From Bosea vaviloviae (lineage in GTDB: Bacteria; Pseudomonadota; Alphaproteobacteria; Rhizobiales; Beijerinckiaceae), in the NCBI RefSeq assembly GCF_001741865.1, contig NZ_CP017147.1:5385001-5449000 (forward strand): 64,000 nt of DNA, in the 5' to 3' direction. The translations under genes were made by a program, and so were the position numbers. Shown here one piece after another: positions 54,637 to 64,000 of this stretch (its first letter is position 1; every line of letters starts with the position of its first letter). The notes beneath the pieces are model-generated. The model made no database searches, had not been told where the DNA came from, and saw only the letters and a program-made list of their open reading frames with translations.

Positions 54637-56499
54637 ATGGCCGAAACCACCGCTTCCGGACCCGCCATGACCGAATCGCCCGCCGCCTGCCGCTTCCAGT
54701 CCTTCTCGGAACCGAGCGATCCCTCCCAGGTCGCCCCCAGGGTCGCCGCTCTACGCGGCGCGCTCGCGGCACAAGGGCTGGACGGCTTCATCATCCCGCG
54801 CGCCGACGAGCATCAGGGCGAGTACGTCCCGGCGCATATGGCCCGCCTCGCCTGGCTGACGGGCTTCACCGGCTCGGCCGGCAACGCCATCGTGCTGGCC
54901 GACAAGGCGGCGCTGATCGTTGATGGTCGCTACACGATCCAGTCGGCCGAGCAGACCGACACCGCCATCATCACGCCGACGAAGCTGGAGGAGATGCCGC
55001 TGGAGCGCTGGATCGAGGCGAACCTGTCGGCAGGCGGCAAGCTCGGCTACGATCCCTGGCTCCACACCGTCGACGGCGTCATCAAGCTGGAGAAGGCGGT
55101 CGCGGCGGCAGGCGGCACGCTGGTCGCGCTCAAGGCGAACCCGATCGACGCGCTCTGGAGCGACCGCCCTGCCCCACCCGCTGCTCCGGTCAAGGCGCAT
55201 CGCGCCGATTTCGCCGGGGAGAGCACGGCAAGCAAGCTCGCCCGCATCCAGGAGGCGCTCACCAAGGCCAAGGTCGACGCACTCGTGGTCTCGGACCCCC
55301 ACGCGCTGGCCTGGACCTTCAACATCCGCGGCGGCGATGTCGAGCACACCCCGCTGCCGCTGGGCTACGCTATCGTGCCGCGCGAGGGCCGGCCGACCGT
55401 CTTCCTGGCGCCGGAAAAGGTGACGAACGAGGCCGGCGACGCCATCGGCGCCGTCGGCGAGATCGCCGCTCCGGCAAAGTTGCAGACGCAACTCGAAGCC
55501 CTGGGAGCAGCCAAGGCCAAGGTCCGGCTCGACTCGGCAACCGCAGCCTCCGCGCTCGCGACGCTGATCGCCAAGGCCGGCGGCACGCCCGATGCCGGCG
55601 CGGACCCGATCGCACTGATGAAGGCGCGCAAGAACGAGGCGGAGCTGAAAGGCGCGCGCGACGCCCATCTGCGCGACGGCGCGGCGATCGTGCGCTACCT
55701 CGCATGGCTTTCGCGCGAGGCGCCCAAGGGCGGTTTGACCGAGATCGACGCCGTCGCCGCGCTCGAAGCCGAGCGCATGAAGACCGGACTGCTCAAGGAT
55801 GTCTCCTTCACCACGATCGCCGGCGCCGGCCCCAATGCCGCCCTGCCGCATTACCGCGTCAGCGAGGCCAGCAACCGCAAGATCGAGCCCGGCATCCTGC
55901 TGGTCGATTCCGGCGGGCAATATGAGGACGGCACCACCGACATCACCCGCACCATGGCCGTGGGCGAGCCTACCGACGAGATGCGCGACCGCTACACCCG
56001 CGTGCTCAAGGGCCATCTCGCAATCTCGCGCGTCGTCTTCGTCAAGGGCACCTCGGGCGCGCAGCTCGATGCGCTGGCCCGCTTGCCGCTCTGGCAGGCC
56101 GGGCTCGATTTCGACCATGGCACCGGCCATGGCGTCGGCAGCTATCTCTCGGTGCATGAGGGGCCGCAGCGCCTCTCCAAGCTCGGCACCACGCCATTGG
56201 AGCCGGGCATGATCCTCTCCAACGAGCCCGGCTACTACAAGCAGGGCGAATACGGCATCCGCATCGAGAACCTGATCGTGGTCGAGGAGCGCGTCATTCC
56301 TGGCGGCGACCGCACGATCTACGGCTTCGAGACCATCACTTGGGCGCCCTATGAGCGCGCACTGATCGATGTGAAGCTGCTCGACGCCGGCGAGATCGCC
56401 TGGATCGACGCCTATCACGCAAAAATCTGGAGCAAGCTCGCCCCGCTGGTCGAGGGTGAGGCGAAGGCCTGGCTGGAGCAGGCGTGCTTGCCGCTATGA
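54637..56499 (+). CDS. Xaa-Pro aminopeptidase (M24B family)
   Basis: About 620 residues, with the three-domain layout of eukaryote-like aminopeptidase P: two creatinase N-terminal-like domains (HQGEYVPAHMARLAWLTGFT) and a C-terminal pita-bread domain. The metal ligands are in LLVDSGGQYEDGTTDITRTM (two Asp), FDHGTGHGVGSYLSVHEGP (His), SNEPGYYKQGEYGIRIENL (two Glu). It removes N-terminal residues preceding proline. The ATG chosen (54637) and one ten codons later (54667) are both possible. Single gene with a repeat after it. Confidence 0.92.
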   Translation: MAETTASGPAMTESPAACRFQSFSEPSDPSQVAPRVAALRGALAAQGLDGFIIPRADEHQGEYVPAHMARLAWLTGFTGSAGNAIVLADKAALIVDGRYTIQSAEQTDTAIITPTKLEEMPLERWIEANLSAGGKLGYDPWLHTVDGVIKLEKAVAAAGGTLVALKANPIDALWSDRPAPPAAPVKAHRADFAGESTASKLARIQEALTKAKVDALVVSDPHALAWTFNIRGGDVEHTPLPLGYAIVPREGRPTVFLAPEKVTNEAGDAIGAVGEIAAPAKLQTQLEALGAAKAKVRLDSATAASALATLIAKAGGTPDAGADPIALMKARKNEAELKGARDAHLRDGAAIVRYLAWLSREAPKGGLTEIDAVAALEAERMKTGLLKDVSFTTIAGAGPNAALPHYRVSEASNRKIEPGILLVDSGGQYEDGTTDITRTMAVGEPTDEMRDRYTRVLKGHLAISRVVFVKGTSGAQLDALARLPLWQAGLDFDHGTGHGVGSYLSVHEGPQRLSKLGTTPLEPGMILSNEPGYYKQGEYGIRIENLIVVEERVIPGGDRTIYGFETITWAPYERALIDVKLLDAGEIAWIDAYHAKIWSKLAPLVEGEAKAWLEQACLPL

Positions 56500-56721
56500 G
56501 GGCCGGCCTTCTCTTCTCCCCTCCGGGGGAGAAGGTGGCAGCGCGAAGCGCTGACGGATGAGGGAAGCACCTCATCCCAAACAAGAAAAAGGACCGCTAG
56601 CGCGGTCCTTCCCTCATCCGTCAGCTACGCAGACACCTTCTCCCACCTATCTCGGGCTTGCCCGAGATAGGCAACCCAAGTGTCAAAGTCGGCAACAGCC
56701 GACTTTGATTGGGAGAAGGAT
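56500..56721. repeat. Intergenic hairpin repeat cluster
   Basis: GACGGATGAGGGAAG and CTTCCCTCATCCGTC form inverted ends around a hairpin AAGGACCGC-TA-GCGCGGTCCTT. A further hairpin TATCTCGGGC/GCCCGAGATA follows. The CTTCTCCC/ATCCGTCAGC type of element is dispersed in many Hyphomicrobiales. The region separates convergent genes and could end both transcripts. Confidence 0.65.
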
Positions 56722-57024
56722 TCAAACCACCGCCCTGAGCCCCACCACCGCAATCACTCCGACCGCCACCACGGCCAGGAAGGGCAGCCGGGTCGCAGCC
56801 AGCGCCGTTACGGCAGCCGCAGCCGTCTCGGGCCAGCCGGTTGCGAGCGCGCTCGGCGCGATCACAGCAATCAGGACGGCCGGCGGAATCGCATCGAAAG
56901 CGGCCTGTGCGCGCGGCGACAGGTCGAACCGCCCGGCCAGCGCCAGCCCTGCTACCCGTGTCGCATAGGTCACCACAGCCATTCCGAGGATGGCGAGAAG
57001 GTTGAGCGTGTCGAGCGCCATCAT
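56722..57024 (-). CDS. azlD: AzlD-like branched-chain amino acid exporter subunit
   Basis: 100 residues with about four membrane helices: LDTLNLLAILGMAVVTYATR, AIPPAVLIAVIAPSALATGW and LPFLAVVAVGVIAVVGLRAV. The start overlaps the azlC stop by four bases (ATGA), and the pair AzlC-AzlD forms a branched-chain amino acid (or analogue) exporter in several bacteria. AzlD is the small partner subunit. The two ATG codons in tandem are equally possible. Confidence 0.88.
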   Translation of the reverse strand: MMALDTLNLLAILGMAVVTYATRVAGLALAGRFDLSPRAQAAFDAIPPAVLIAVIAPSALATGWPETAAAAVTALAATRLPFLAVVAVGVIAVVGLRAVV

Positions 57025-57731
57025 GCCGCCTCCTCGGTCGCGACGACCGCGTCGCTGCCGGCCGAGAGCCACGCAGCCGCAAGCCCGCAAAGCGCGCCGG
57101 CCAGCACATGCCAGGGCGGCCCGGCCAGGCGATAGGTCAGGGCCGAGGCGATGCCGGAGGCCGCCACGGTCCAGGCTGTGACGCGCCCCTTCCAGAAGGC
57201 GGCGGTCAGCGCGATGAAGATGGCGGTGAAGGCGAAATCCGCACCGAAGCGCCGTGGATCCCCCAGCGCCGGGCCGACCACGGCCCCGAGCGTCGTCATC
57301 ATCAGCCAGCAGCCGACGAAGGGCACGATCATGCCGAACCAGTATCCCGGCGTCAGCGGCTGCGTGCGCGCCCGCTTTTCGGCCAGCGCCCAGTTCTCAT
57401 CGGCCATATAGGCCAGGCCGAGCCATTTCTGCCATGGCGCGAAGCCATCGAGCTTCGGCACCAGCGAGGTGCCCATCAGCACATGGCGGGCATTGATCAG
57501 GAGCGTCGAGAAGATCAGCGCCGCGACCGGTGCCGGCGTCGCCCAGAGCTCGACGGCGGCGAATTGCGCCCCGCCGGCGAAGACGAGCGCGCTCATCAGG
57601 AAAACCTCGAGCGGCGACAGGCCCTTGCCCGCTGCGAGCGCGCCGAACAGCAAGGCGAAGGGCGCAGCCGCCAGCATGGCCGGCCAGATGTCGGAAAAGC
57701 CCGTGCGGGCGTCGTCGAGAGCTGATGACAT
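57021..57731 (-). CDS. azlC: AzlC-like branched-chain amino acid exporter subunit
   Basis: 236 residues with about six or seven membrane helices. Family stretches are FSDIWPAMLAAAPFALLFGA, FAGGAQFAAVELWATPAPVA and NARHVLMGTSLVP. AzlC works with AzlD to export branched-chain amino acids or toxic analogues. It lies 13 bases after an AraC-type gene on the same strand and was probably put in an operon with it, the regulator first. Confidence 0.92.
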   Translation of the reverse strand: MSSALDDARTGFSDIWPAMLAAAPFALLFGALAAGKGLSPLEVFLMSALVFAGGAQFAAVELWATPAPVAALIFSTLLINARHVLMGTSLVPKLDGFAPWQKWLGLAYMADENWALAEKRARTQPLTPGYWFGMIVPFVGCWLMMTTLGAVVGPALGDPRRFGADFAFTAIFIALTAAFWKGRVTAWTVAASGIASALTYRLAGPPWHVLAGALCGLAAAWLSAGSDAVVATEEAA

Positions 57732-57744
57732 GGGGCGCCGAAGG

Positions 57745-58608
57745 TCAGGAGAGATGGGCGGAGCGCAGGACGCCGGGCGTCACGCCATAGCGCGCCTTGA
57801 AGGCTCGGGTCAGATGGGCCTGGTCGCAGAAGCCGGTCGCGGCTGCGACATCGCCCGGCGTCTCGCCGCGGCGCAGTCGGTCGCGGGCGCGCCGGACGCG
57901 GATATCGATCAGCCAGGCATGGGGCGTGAGCCCGGTTTCGCGCCGGAAGGCTCGGATCAGGTGATGACGCGGCAGCCGCGCGGCTTGGGCGAGCTCCGCG
58001 AGCGAGAGATCCTCGCCATGGCGCGCCTCGATCAGCGCCTTGACGGCCGCGACCGGACCCGTCTCCTGCCCGACGGAGCACACCGCGAGATTGGCGTGGT
58101 GGCCGAGGAAATGGGCATAGGCGCGCACCAGCCCCTCCTCGCCGGCGAGCGCATCCGCGCCCTCCTCCAGCAATCGGTGCGCCGCGCTGAACAGCGCCGC
58201 CCCGACGGGATCATGCACCACGGGCTCGCGGAAGAACGGCGTACCGATGCCGTCATGCCCCGTCAGCGAGGCGGCCAGTTCCTGCATCAGCCCGATCGTC
58301 GGATAGCTCATCCGGTAGCGGTAGCCGCCCTCGCTCGGCGCACCGTCATGGACGTCGAGCGGGTGGTTCATCACGATGTCGCCCGCCCCGGCATAAAGCT
58401 TGCGGCCGCGCGCATGCCAGACCTCGCAACCGGTCTCGATCGTCCCGATCGCATAGGTGTCGTGCGCATGTGGCGCATAGGCATGGGTGCGGAAGGTCGC
58501 GGCGAGGAATTCGAGTGCGCCAAAGCGCGGCGCGGTGAAGAGGTGCGCCCTCTCCTCCGCCCGCAGCGGCGATGCCGACAAGGCCTGTCCCTGGCTGATC
58601 AGTTCCAT
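57745..58608 (-). CDS. AraC family regulator of azlCD
   Basis: 287 residues. The N-terminal AraC-type cupin sensor includes HAYAPHAHDTYAIGTIETGC and the C-terminal half has LSLAELAQAARLPRHHLIRA with the second helix-turn-helix in VAAATGFCDQAHLTRAFKAR. It is upstream of azlC on the same strand with 13 bases between them, so it is probably the activator or repressor of this exporter. Inducer unknown, though branched-chain amino acids would be logical. Confidence 0.9.
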   Translation of the reverse strand: MELISQGQALSASPLRAEERAHLFTAPRFGALEFLAATFRTHAYAPHAHDTYAIGTIETGCEVWHARGRKLYAGAGDIVMNHPLDVHDGAPSEGGYRYRMSYPTIGLMQELAASLTGHDGIGTPFFREPVVHDPVGAALFSAAHRLLEEGADALAGEEGLVRAYAHFLGHHANLAVCSVGQETGPVAAVKALIEARHGEDLSLAELAQAARLPRHHLIRAFRRETGLTPHAWLIDIRVRRARDRLRRGETPGDVAAATGFCDQAHLTRAFKARYGVTPGVLRSAHLS

Positions 58609-58666
58609 GGGCCGAGTTTAGACCGGAACCGCGCCGCCCTGTCTTGAAGAAAAGTGATGAAGCCGA

Positions 58667-59884
58667 TCAGCTCGGCTTCACCTCGCCACGCCCGGCGAAG
58701 GCGACGAGAAGCGCCCCCGCCAGGGTCGCCAGGGCGCAATAGCCGGTCGCGCCGGTGGCGCCGAAATGGTCGACCAGAACCCCACCAAGGACGGCCCCGC
58801 TGGCGATCGCGACCTGGAAGGCCGCAACCAGCAACCCGCCCACGGCTTCCGCCTGGTCCGGAGCGACGCGCACCATCCAAGTCTGGAGGCCGACAGGCAG
58901 CGCACCGAAAGCGAAGCCCCAGAGCGCAACGGCCCCGGCCGCGACCCAGAAACTGCCGCCGAAGGCCACGAGCGCCGCCGCCGTCGCTGCAGCGAGCAGG
59001 GCGCCGAAGATCACCGCGGCAGGTGCGCTGCGCTCGACGATCGCGGCGCCTACAAAATTGCCGAAGAAGCCGCCGATTCCATAGGCCAGGAGCACAAGCG
59101 AGATCGTCTCGACCGAAAGCCGCGGCACCTGCTCGAGGAAGGGGCGGACATAGGTGAAGCCGGCGAAATGGCCCGAGATCACGATGAGCACCGTCGCCAG
59201 GACGAGCCGGACATTGCTGCGCCGCAGCAGTGCAAACAGCGTCCCGAGCTGCGCCGCCGCCAGCGGCGGCAGGCGCGGCATGGTGACGAGTTGGGCGATG
59301 AAGGCCAGGATTCCGACCACCGCTCCGATCGCGAAGACTGAGCGCCAGCCGAGCAGGTCGCCGAGATAGGCGCCGACCGGCGCGGCGCTGACCGTCGCGA
59401 AGGAAACGCCGGTAAAGATGATCGACATGGCGCGCGGCAATGCGCGCTCCGGCACCAGCCGCATCGCGGTTGCCGCCATCATCGACCAGAAGCCGCCGAG
59501 CCCGATGCCGAGCAGCACCCGCGCCGCCAGCAGCGTGGCGAGGCCGTCGGAGAGTGCGGCGAGGATGTTGGACAGCACCAGCAGGACGGTGAAGCCCCAG
59601 ATCACGAGGCGGCGGTCGAGCCCGCGCGTCAGGATCGAGGTGAAGAGCGCGGCGAAGATGGCGACCACGGCGGTCGCGGTCACGGTCTGTCCGGCAGCAC
59701 CGTCCGAAACGCCGATATCCGCCGCCATCGGCGTCAGCAGGCTGGCGGGCAGGAATTCGGCCGTGACCAAGCCGAAAACGCCGAGGGTGAGCGAGAAGAT
59801 CGCGGCCCAGGCCGGGCTTTGCTCATCGGCATCGGCCGGGGAATCGAATGGCAGGGTTGCGACGGCAGTGGCGGATTCGGACAT
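58667..59884 (-). CDS. MFS efflux transporter
   Basis: 405 residues with 12 predicted membrane helices. VTAEFLPASLLTPMAADIGV in helix 1 and LLGIGLGGFWSMMAATAMRL (antiporter-type motif C region) put it in the drug or sugar efflux branch (AraJ/NepI-like). The start MSESATAV has GGAG ten bases upstream; the in-frame codon before it is TTG. The AraC gene divergent to it (59953) probably regulates it. Substrate unknown. Confidence 0.9.
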   Translation of the reverse strand: MSESATAVATLPFDSPADADEQSPAWAAIFSLTLGVFGLVTAEFLPASLLTPMAADIGVSDGAAGQTVTATAVVAIFAALFTSILTRGLDRRLVIWGFTVLLVLSNILAALSDGLATLLAARVLLGIGLGGFWSMMAATAMRLVPERALPRAMSIIFTGVSFATVSAAPVGAYLGDLLGWRSVFAIGAVVGILAFIAQLVTMPRLPPLAAAQLGTLFALLRRSNVRLVLATVLIVISGHFAGFTYVRPFLEQVPRLSVETISLVLLAYGIGGFFGNFVGAAIVERSAPAAVIFGALLAAATAAALVAFGGSFWVAAGAVALWGFAFGALPVGLQTWMVRVAPDQAEAVGGLLVAAFQVAIASGAVLGGVLVDHFGATGATGYCALATLAGALLVAFAGRGEVKPS

Positions 59885-59952
59885 GGCTGTCTCCAAAGGG
59901 TTGCCGCAAGATGGGCGTGACTGCCTGGAGCTTCCATGCTAGTTTATCCATA

Positions 59953-60990
59953 ATGCTTGACCATTCGTCCAAAATTGCTGCGCCTGCGAACGATCCGCTG
60001 ACCGAGATGCTGCGGGGTCTGCGGCTCGATGGCGTCGAATATGGCCGCTGCCAGATGGCGGCGCCCTGGGCCATCGCCGTTCCCGCCCAGAAAGCCGCGC
60101 GCTTCTATTACATCGGCAAGCGCGGCTGCTGGCTGCTGACGCCCGCGAAGGAATGGATCGAATTGCGTGACGGCGATGCGCTGCTGTTCCCGCGCGGCGC
60201 TGAGCATGTGCTCGCCAGCGCGCCGGATGTCGCGGCCTTTCCGCTGGGAAGCTGCCAGGTCGAGAAGGTCTGCGGCAACATCTTCGATCTCAAGGGCGGC
60301 GGGGACGGCGAGGCCACCCTGCTTTTCAGCGGCAGCATGACCTTCAATGTCGACAGCGCCCATCCCCTGCTGCGGATGATGCCCGAGCTGATGCGCATGT
60401 GCGATCTGGCGACGAGCGAATCGGGCATCCCGCATCTCCTGGAGGCGATGGCCCGCGAAGTGGCGATGGACAGGGTCGGCGCCGGCGGCATCCTGGCGCG
60501 ACTCGCCGATGTGCTGGCGGCCAGCATCATCCGCTCCTGGGTCGAGAGCGGCTGCGGCGACGCCACGGGCTGGATCGCAGCGGCGCGCTGCCCCGATGTC
60601 GGCAAGGTGCTGGCGGCGATCCATCTCGACCCGGAGCGCGACTGGACGGTCGCTTCGCTGGCCAGGCTGATGGGCGCCTCGCGCTCCGCCTTCGCCGAGC
60701 GCTTCGCCAGCGTCGTCGGCGAGACGCCGGCCCGCTATGTCGCGCAGATGCGGATGCATCAGGCCCGGCAATGGCTCGCCGGCGACAAGCTCAAGATCTC
60801 GGTCGTGGCCCGGCGTCTCGGCTATGAATCGGAAGCCTCCTTCAGCCGCGCCTTCAAGCGCGTCATCGGCACGGCGCCGAGCCACGTCCGGGCAGACGAT
60901 GCAAATGGACAGAACGGCGCGGCGCGGCCAAGCGCGGGCCATCGAGCGCAGGGGGACCGGCACGCGGTCCAAAGCAAGCAGCCCAATTGA
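59953..60990 (+). CDS. AraC family regulator, divergent from MFS pump
   Basis: 345 residues. The N-terminal AraC-binding-like cupin (GRCQMAAPWAIAVPAQKAAR and LLTPAKEWIELRDGDALLFP) is followed by a double helix-turn-helix: ASLARLMGASRSAFAERFAS and ISVVARRLGYESEASFSRAF. The last 30 residues are low complexity. Only 68 bases separate it from the MFS gene, so it is its likely activator. The ATG has no SD; TATCCATAAT lies just before it, so the transcript may be leaderless. Confidence 0.88.
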   Translation: MLDHSSKIAAPANDPLTEMLRGLRLDGVEYGRCQMAAPWAIAVPAQKAARFYYIGKRGCWLLTPAKEWIELRDGDALLFPRGAEHVLASAPDVAAFPLGSCQVEKVCGNIFDLKGGGDGEATLLFSGSMTFNVDSAHPLLRMMPELMRMCDLATSESGIPHLLEAMAREVAMDRVGAGGILARLADVLAASIIRSWVESGCGDATGWIAAARCPDVGKVLAAIHLDPERDWTVASLARLMGASRSAFAERFASVVGETPARYVAQMRMHQARQWLAGDKLKISVVARRLGYESEASFSRAFKRVIGTAPSHVRADDANGQNGAARPSAGHRAQGDRHAVQSKQPN

Positions 60991-61017
60991 TTGGAGCCCT
61001 TTCCATCCGGCTTGAAC

Positions 61018-61104
61018 CGTCATTGCGAGGAGCGTCAGCGACGAAGCAATCCAGGAGGGCTCGCTCTACGCCCCCTGGATTGCTTCGCTGCGCTCGCAAT
61101 GACG
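61018..61104. repeat. Dispersed palindromic repeat (CGTCATTGCGAG family)
   Basis: The ends CGTCATTGCGAG (61018-61029) and CTCGCAATGACG (61093-61104) are perfect inverted repeats, with GAAGCAATCCAGG and CCTGGATTGCTTC inside. This element is very frequent between genes of Bradyrhizobium- and Rhodopseudomonas-type genomes. It lies between convergent genes. Confidence 0.8.
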
Positions 61105-61132
61105 GCGTGGTTCACCGCTAAGACAACAGGCC

Positions 61133-63289
<2,157 letters not shown>

Positions 63290-63352
63290 TCATTAGGCGA
63301 GATGCCTGTGACGAGAAAGGGCAGGAGCCGGCGCGGCCGGGAGCATCGGCCC

Positions 63353-63375
63353 GAAAAGTGGGAACCGGTTTTCGG
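63353..63375 (+). repeat. Dispersed element core (AAAGTGGGAACCGGTTTT)
   Basis: GAAAAGTGGGAACCGGTTTTC matches the core of the tandem element at 10798-11024 and the complement at 42004-42024. Here it is single and lies before the DUF2189 gene. Confidence 0.7.
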
Positions 63376-63561
63376 AACAAGCCGGTGCAAGATCAAAACC
63401 CTACAACGTCCCACTTTCGTGTTTGGCAGGCATGCGACAAAACGCCCATTCGCGCGTATAATGCCCGCGCTGGGAATTGGAAGCTCGACGCCTGCAGGCC
63501 GTTGACCCAAGGATGGCGTCGATTGCCGCAAGCGAACCGGGCCAGAACCGGGAGATACGCC

Positions 63562-64000
63562 ATGGCAAACCTCGACGGCACGATGCCCGATGCCGGTACG
63601 CGCCTCGCGGCGCAACACGCCGAACCGAAGATCAACATCATCACCACCCGCGACCTTCGTGACGCGCTCTTGCGCGGCTGGGAGGATTTCAAGGCGCAGC
63701 CGAGCCACGTCGTCTTCATCGCGCTGATCTATCCGGTCGCCGGCGTGATGCTCGCGCAGCTCACCGTGACCTACAACATCTTCCCACTGCTCTTCCCGCT
63801 GCTCGGCGGCTTCGCCTTGCTCGGCCCCTTCGCCGCGATCGGCCTCTACGAGATCAGCCGCAGGCGCGAGCTCGGCATGGATTCCTCCTGGAACCATGCC
63901 TTCGGCATCCTGAGATCGCGCTCGATCGGCCAGATCGCCCTGCTCGGCGCTATGCTGACCGGTCTCTTCATCGCCTGGCTGTTTGCCGCCTGGTTCATCT
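63562..64000 (+). CDS. DUF2189 family membrane protein, 5' part
   Basis: 146 codons visible; the gene runs off the window. A short hydrophilic start (MANLDGTMPDAG) leads to RDLRDALLRGWEDFKAQPSH, then membrane helices HVVFIALIYPVAGVMLAQLT, FPLLFPLLGGFALLGPFAAI and further ones; YEISRRRELGMDSSWNHAFG is a typical DUF2189 loop. Members are integral inner-membrane proteins of unknown function. GGGAG six bases before the ATG supports the start. Confidence 0.85.
   Translation, partial: MANLDGTMPDAGTRLAAQHAEPKINIITTRDLRDALLRGWEDFKAQPSHVVFIALIYPVAGVMLAQLTVTYNIFPLLFPLLGGFALLGPFAAIGLYEISRRRELGMDSSWNHAFGILRSRSIGQIALLGAMLTGLFIAWLFAAWFI

Overview
The window is about 64 kb of GC-rich chromosomal DNA from an alphaproteobacterium, most likely Hyphomicrobiales and possibly close to Bosea. 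This is judged from gene content only. The supporting signs are a permuted two-piece tmRNA gene, the folA-hflK-hflC-DUF2065-Do protease cluster, fumC followed by DUF4169 and RHH_4 genes, an alpha-type SspB, betaine-lipid genes and several intergenic repeat families common in this order. Nearly all of it is core metabolism and housekeeping. I see no phage, transposase, integrase, CRISPR array, rRNA or tRNA.

Layout. 1-3 kb: end of a helix-hairpin-helix protein, three small one-helix membrane proteins (one behind an EcfG-like promoter) and ilvC, whose 3' end is repeated twice downstream. 3-6.6 kb: regulators, a HAD hydrolase and a mazEF pair with a third gene. 6.6-10.7 kb: ilvN, a GST, an amino-acid racemase and ilvB with its own leader peptide and attenuator. 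11-14.4 kb: a diguanylate cyclase, miaA and serB. 14.5-25.2 kb: the (thyA)-CPBP-GNAT-folA-hflK-hflC-DUF2065-degP group, broken between CPBP and GNAT by an insert carrying a GntR regulator, an orphan solute-binding protein, a permease remnant, a racemase and an AhpD-like protein. 25.4-29.2 kb: two PepSY proteins, ssrA beside sspB, and fumC. 29.3-38.9 kb: an AsmA protein, an FAD oxidase, a thioesterase, a frameshifted cupin beside MarR, a clostridial-type IMP dehydrogenase and a truncated ion channel. 38.9-44.5 kb: btaB-btaA behind a candidate Pho box, a tartrate/malate utilisation set and msrB. 44.6-51 kb: aidB, uvrD, a TetR-membrane protein module followed by a decayed copy of the uvrD 3' end, and hicAB. 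51-64 kb: HxlR/SDR, prmA, a proline aminopeptidase, azlCD with AraC, an MFS pump with AraC, ligA and the start of a DUF2189 protein.

Functional groupings. Branched-chain amino acids: ilvC, ilvB and ilvN for synthesis, with azlCD as probable exporters. Protein quality control: ssrA/sspB tagging and delivery, HflKC and the Do protease. Thymidylate and folate: thyA and folA. Phosphate-stress lipid replacement: btaAB.

The most unusual feature is a recurring genome-structure pattern. In at least three places the 3' end of a housekeeping gene is repeated downstream of itself (ilvC, the CPBP/GNAT junction, uvrD), and in two of these an accessory regulator-plus-effector module lies between the copies. 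Short tandem repeats with 7 to 21 bp units also sit at several gene ends. No single undescribed biochemical system is evident; the modules between duplicated gene ends are the best candidates for follow-up.
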